Positions 6,198-7,801 of a stretch of DNA of 7,801 nucleotides are shown here, in pieces. This DNA is from DASWED01 sp036394995 (GTDB lineage: Bacteria > Actinomycetota > UBA4738 > JACQTL01), in NCBI GenBank assembly GCA_036394995.1, contig DASWED010000039.1, forward strand, positions 1-7,801. Direction: 5' to 3'. The stretch's first letter is position 1. Every line of letters starts with the position of its first letter. The notes under the pieces were generated by a model, which worked only from the letters and a program-made list of their open reading frames with translations, was not told the origin of the DNA and ran no database searches. Made by a program: the position numbers and the translations under genes.

Positions 6198-6225
6198 ACC
6201 CTAGCCCGGGGGATCGCGGACGCAA
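6198..6225 (-). promoter_or_regulatory. Candidate sigma70-like promoter for the MauE-like operon
   Basis: On the minus strand TTGCGT (6225-6220) and TAGGGT (6203-6198) are separated by 16 bp. Both are partial matches to -35 and -10 boxes in a locally less GC-rich stretch. Transcription would begin near 6190, leaving an untranslated leader of about 70 bp before GTG 6118. If used, it would rule out ATG 6229 as the start of the first gene. Confidence 0.35.
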
Positions 6226-6280
6226 GCATGTTTCGAGGCGAAATCACGGGCCCAGAACCCCGGGGGACTGGCGAACCTCA

Positions 6281-6298
6281 TTCGTCCGGTCGGTCGAA
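6281..6298. promoter_or_regulatory. 18-bp dyad TTCG-N-CCG-NN-CGG-N-CGAA, candidate operator
   Basis: TTCGTCCGGTCGGTCGAA is an inverted repeat with seven of nine base pairs symmetric. It lies centrally in the divergent intergenic region, about 55 bp upstream of the minus-strand -35 candidate, and overlaps the plus-strand -35 candidate. Size and symmetry suit a dimeric helix-turn-helix repressor. No regulator gene lies in the window. The loop is too small to act as a terminator hairpin. Confidence 0.4.
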
Positions 6299-6322
6299 TC
6301 CTCCTGTCCTGTCCGTTATCAT
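6294..6322 (+). promoter_or_regulatory. Weak candidate promoter for the aminomutase gene
   Basis: TATCAT (6317-6322) matches the -10 consensus at five of six positions. TCGAAT (6294-6299) lies 17 bp upstream but matches -35 poorly. Transcription would start about 40 bp before the ATG at 6368. Confidence 0.28.
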
Positions 6323-6367
6323 GGCGCTGGAACCGAATATCCTCTGTCCACGACGGCGACCACGACC

Positions 6368-7774
6368 ATGGCCGAACGCAACCACCCCGACCGCCCGGCG
6401 CACCGCGAGGCCCGGGCTCGCGCGTCCCAGCAGACGTTCGAGTACCCCCTGCGGCGCGAGTTCGTCGAACCCGACTGGCGCCGGATCCCCGGATTCCGGG
6501 ACGTCACCACCGAGCAGTGGGAGTCCGCCCAGTGGCAGCGGGCCCACTCCGTGAAGAACCTGGGCGAGTTCCAACGGGTCCTCGGTCCCTTCCTCACCGA
6601 GGACCTGTCCCAGGACATCCTCCGGGACCAGCAGGAGCGGGCCACGATGTCCATGCTCATCCCGCCCCAGATGATCAACACGATGGAGGTCGAGGACCTC
6701 CGGAACGACCGCGTGCGGCGGTACATGGCGCCGGCCTTCAGCGACCGCCACCCGGAGTGGACGAACCACCCGATGGCGTCGCGCGACTCGCTCCACGAGG
6801 CCGACATGTGGGCCGTCGAGGGCCTCACGCACCGCTACCCCACCAAGGTCCTCGCCGAGCTGCTGAACACGTGCCCCCAGTACTGCGGGCACTGCACGCG
6901 CATGGACCTCGTCGGCAACGACACCCCGCAGTTCCTGAAGTACAAGTTCGAGCAGAAGCAGCAGGAGCGGTGGGACGCGATGCTCGACTACCTCGGCCGG
7001 ACCCCCTCGGTCCGCGACGTGGTGGTCTCGGGCGGCGACGTGGCGAACCTGCCGATCAAGCGACTGGAGTCGTTCGTCTCCCAGCTGCTCGACATCGAGA
7101 ACATCCGCGACATCCGCCTGGCCACGAAGGGCCTCATGGGCATCCCCCAGCACTTCCTCCAGGACGAGGTCCTCGAGGGCCTGGAGCGCCTGGCCACGAA
7201 GGCGAATGAACGCGGCGTGGACATCGCGGTCCACACCCACATCAACTGCGCCCAGCAGGTCACGCCGCTGGTGGCCCGGGCGGTCCGCAAGCTGCTCGAT
7301 ATGGGCTTCCGCGACGTCCGGAACCAGGGCGTGCTGCTCCGGGGCGTGAACACGACCCCCGCCGACATCCTGGAGCTGTGCTTCACGCTCCTCGACCACG
7401 GCAAGGTCATGCCCTACTACTTCTACATGTGCGACATGATCCCGAACAGCGAGCACTGGCGGACCTCGGTGGCCGAGACCCAGGCCCTCCAGCACGCGAT
7501 CATGGGGTTCCTCCCCGGGTTCGCCACCCCGCGCATGGTGTGCGACGTCCCGTTCGTGGGGAAGCGCTGGGTCCACCAGGTCGACGAGTACGACCGCGAG
7601 CGCGGGATCTCGTCCTGGACCAAGAACTACCGGACAGGGATCGAGTACGACGACCCCGGAGCCCTCACCCGCCGCTACCCGTACTACGACCCGATCTACA
7701 CACTCCCCGAGGAGGGCCAGGAGTACTGGCGGGCCCGCGTTCGCGCCGGCGAGCTGCAGCCCGCGGGCGCGTAG
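6368..7774 (+). CDS. kamA: Radical-SAM lysine 2,3-aminomutase family protein (KamA-like)
   Basis: The 468-residue product belongs to the PLP-dependent radical-SAM aminomutases, which move an amino group from C2 to C3 (L-lysine to beta-lysine in KamA). The [4Fe-4S] motif is C169-PQY-C173-GH-C176, the CX3CX2C spacing of radical-SAM enzymes. S221-G-G-D224 is the SAM-contacting GGD element. D356 (PYYFYMCDMIPNSEHWRT) and D393 (VCDVPFVGK) match the two aspartates that hold the substrate's side-chain amine in clostridial KamA. K399 matches the PLP lysine. The usual PGGGGK loop is PFVGK, one residue shorter, and the common CRHC is CGHC, so this is a divergent branch and lysine as substrate is likely but not proven. 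It is longer than clostridial KamA (about 416 residues), with a charged N-terminal extension and a tyrosine-rich tail. ATG 6368 is the only sensible start but lacks a Shine-Dalgarno sequence. No beta-lysine acetyltransferase gene is in the window. Confidence 0.88.
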   Translation: MAERNHPDRPAHREARARASQQTFEYPLRREFVEPDWRRIPGFRDVTTEQWESAQWQRAHSVKNLGEFQRVLGPFLTEDLSQDILRDQQERATMSMLIPPQMINTMEVEDLRNDRVRRYMAPAFSDRHPEWTNHPMASRDSLHEADMWAVEGLTHRYPTKVLAELLNTCPQYCGHCTRMDLVGNDTPQFLKYKFEQKQQERWDAMLDYLGRTPSVRDVVVSGGDVANLPIKRLESFVSQLLDIENIRDIRLATKGLMGIPQHFLQDEVLEGLERLATKANERGVDIAVHTHINCAQQVTPLVARAVRKLLDMGFRDVRNQGVLLRGVNTTPADILELCFTLLDHGKVMPYYFYMCDMIPNSEHWRTSVAETQALQHAIMGFLPGFATPRMVCDVPFVGKRWVHQVDEYDRERGISSWTKNYRTGIEYDDPGALTRRYPYYDPIYTLPEEGQEYWRARVRAGELQPAGA

Positions 7775-7801
7775 CACTCCGTCTTCACCGGATCGCAACG
7801 C

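Larger units (their letters stand above)
6119..6367. other. Divergent intergenic region between the MauE-like operon and the aminomutase gene
   Basis: These 249 bp contain no convincing gene. The stretch between about 6197 and 6350 is visibly richer in A/T than the coding DNA on both sides, as expected for a promoter region. It holds the candidate promoters and dyad listed separately. If the MauE-like gene used an upstream start (6127, 6229 or 6247), part of this region would be coding. Confidence 0.6.

Noticed and set aside
4986..6554. A 522-residue plus-strand open frame across the MauA-like and MauE-like genes
   Set aside because: It is a low-complexity Arg/Pro/Ala translation with no domain, antisense to two genes with signal peptides and family motifs.
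6278..7798. A 506-residue open frame antisense to the aminomutase gene
   Set aside because: It is a compositional mirror of the opposite strand, rich in Val, Arg and His with no recognisable fold. The plus strand has full radical-SAM and PLP motifs.
7775..7801. Possible terminator after the aminomutase gene
   Set aside because: The 27 visible bases show no stem-loop or T-run; a terminator could lie outside the window.

Overview
The window is very GC-rich, with mostly G/C third codon positions and several GTG starts. The gene families present (Tat-exported cysteine-rich MauA-like protein, TolB-type propeller, DinB-like enzyme) point to a high-GC actinobacterium (Actinomycetota), probably an uncultured lineage. 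This placement is inference from composition and family recognition, not a database match.

Layout. From about 6118 down to position 1 the minus strand carries one tightly packed run of nine genes. In transcription order they are: a MauE-like membrane protein; a Tat-exported, cysteine-rich protein resembling the light chain of methylamine dehydrogenase (MauA); a membrane-anchored thioredoxin-like protein (MauD-like); a 26-residue single-helix microprotein; a cysteine-free polytopic membrane protein; a 148-residue protein of unknown function; a secreted protein with twelve TolB/PD40 propeller repeats; a fumarylacetoacetate-hydrolase-family enzyme; and a DinB-like protein cut by the window edge. 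Four junctions are 4-bp ATGA or GTGA overlaps, and the other gaps are about 10 to 45 bp, so this looks like one operon. A 250-bp intergenic region (6119-6367) separates it from a divergent plus-strand gene (6368-7774) for a radical-SAM enzyme of the lysine 2,3-aminomutase family. That region holds candidate promoters for both directions and an 18-bp dyad.

How the genes may work together. In the classical mau system MauE and MauD help to mature the disulfide-rich light chain MauA, whose two tryptophans become the TTQ cofactor, and the catalytic unit includes the beta-propeller heavy chain MauB. Here the three mau-like genes are adjacent and coupled, but the MauA-like protein seems to lack the second TTQ tryptophan and no MauB gene is present. 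The cluster therefore looks like a disulfide-folding and export module for a Tat substrate of unknown function, not methylamine oxidation. The co-transcribed secreted double propeller, microprotein and membrane protein are candidate partners. The last two genes look metabolic, and their link to the module is unclear.
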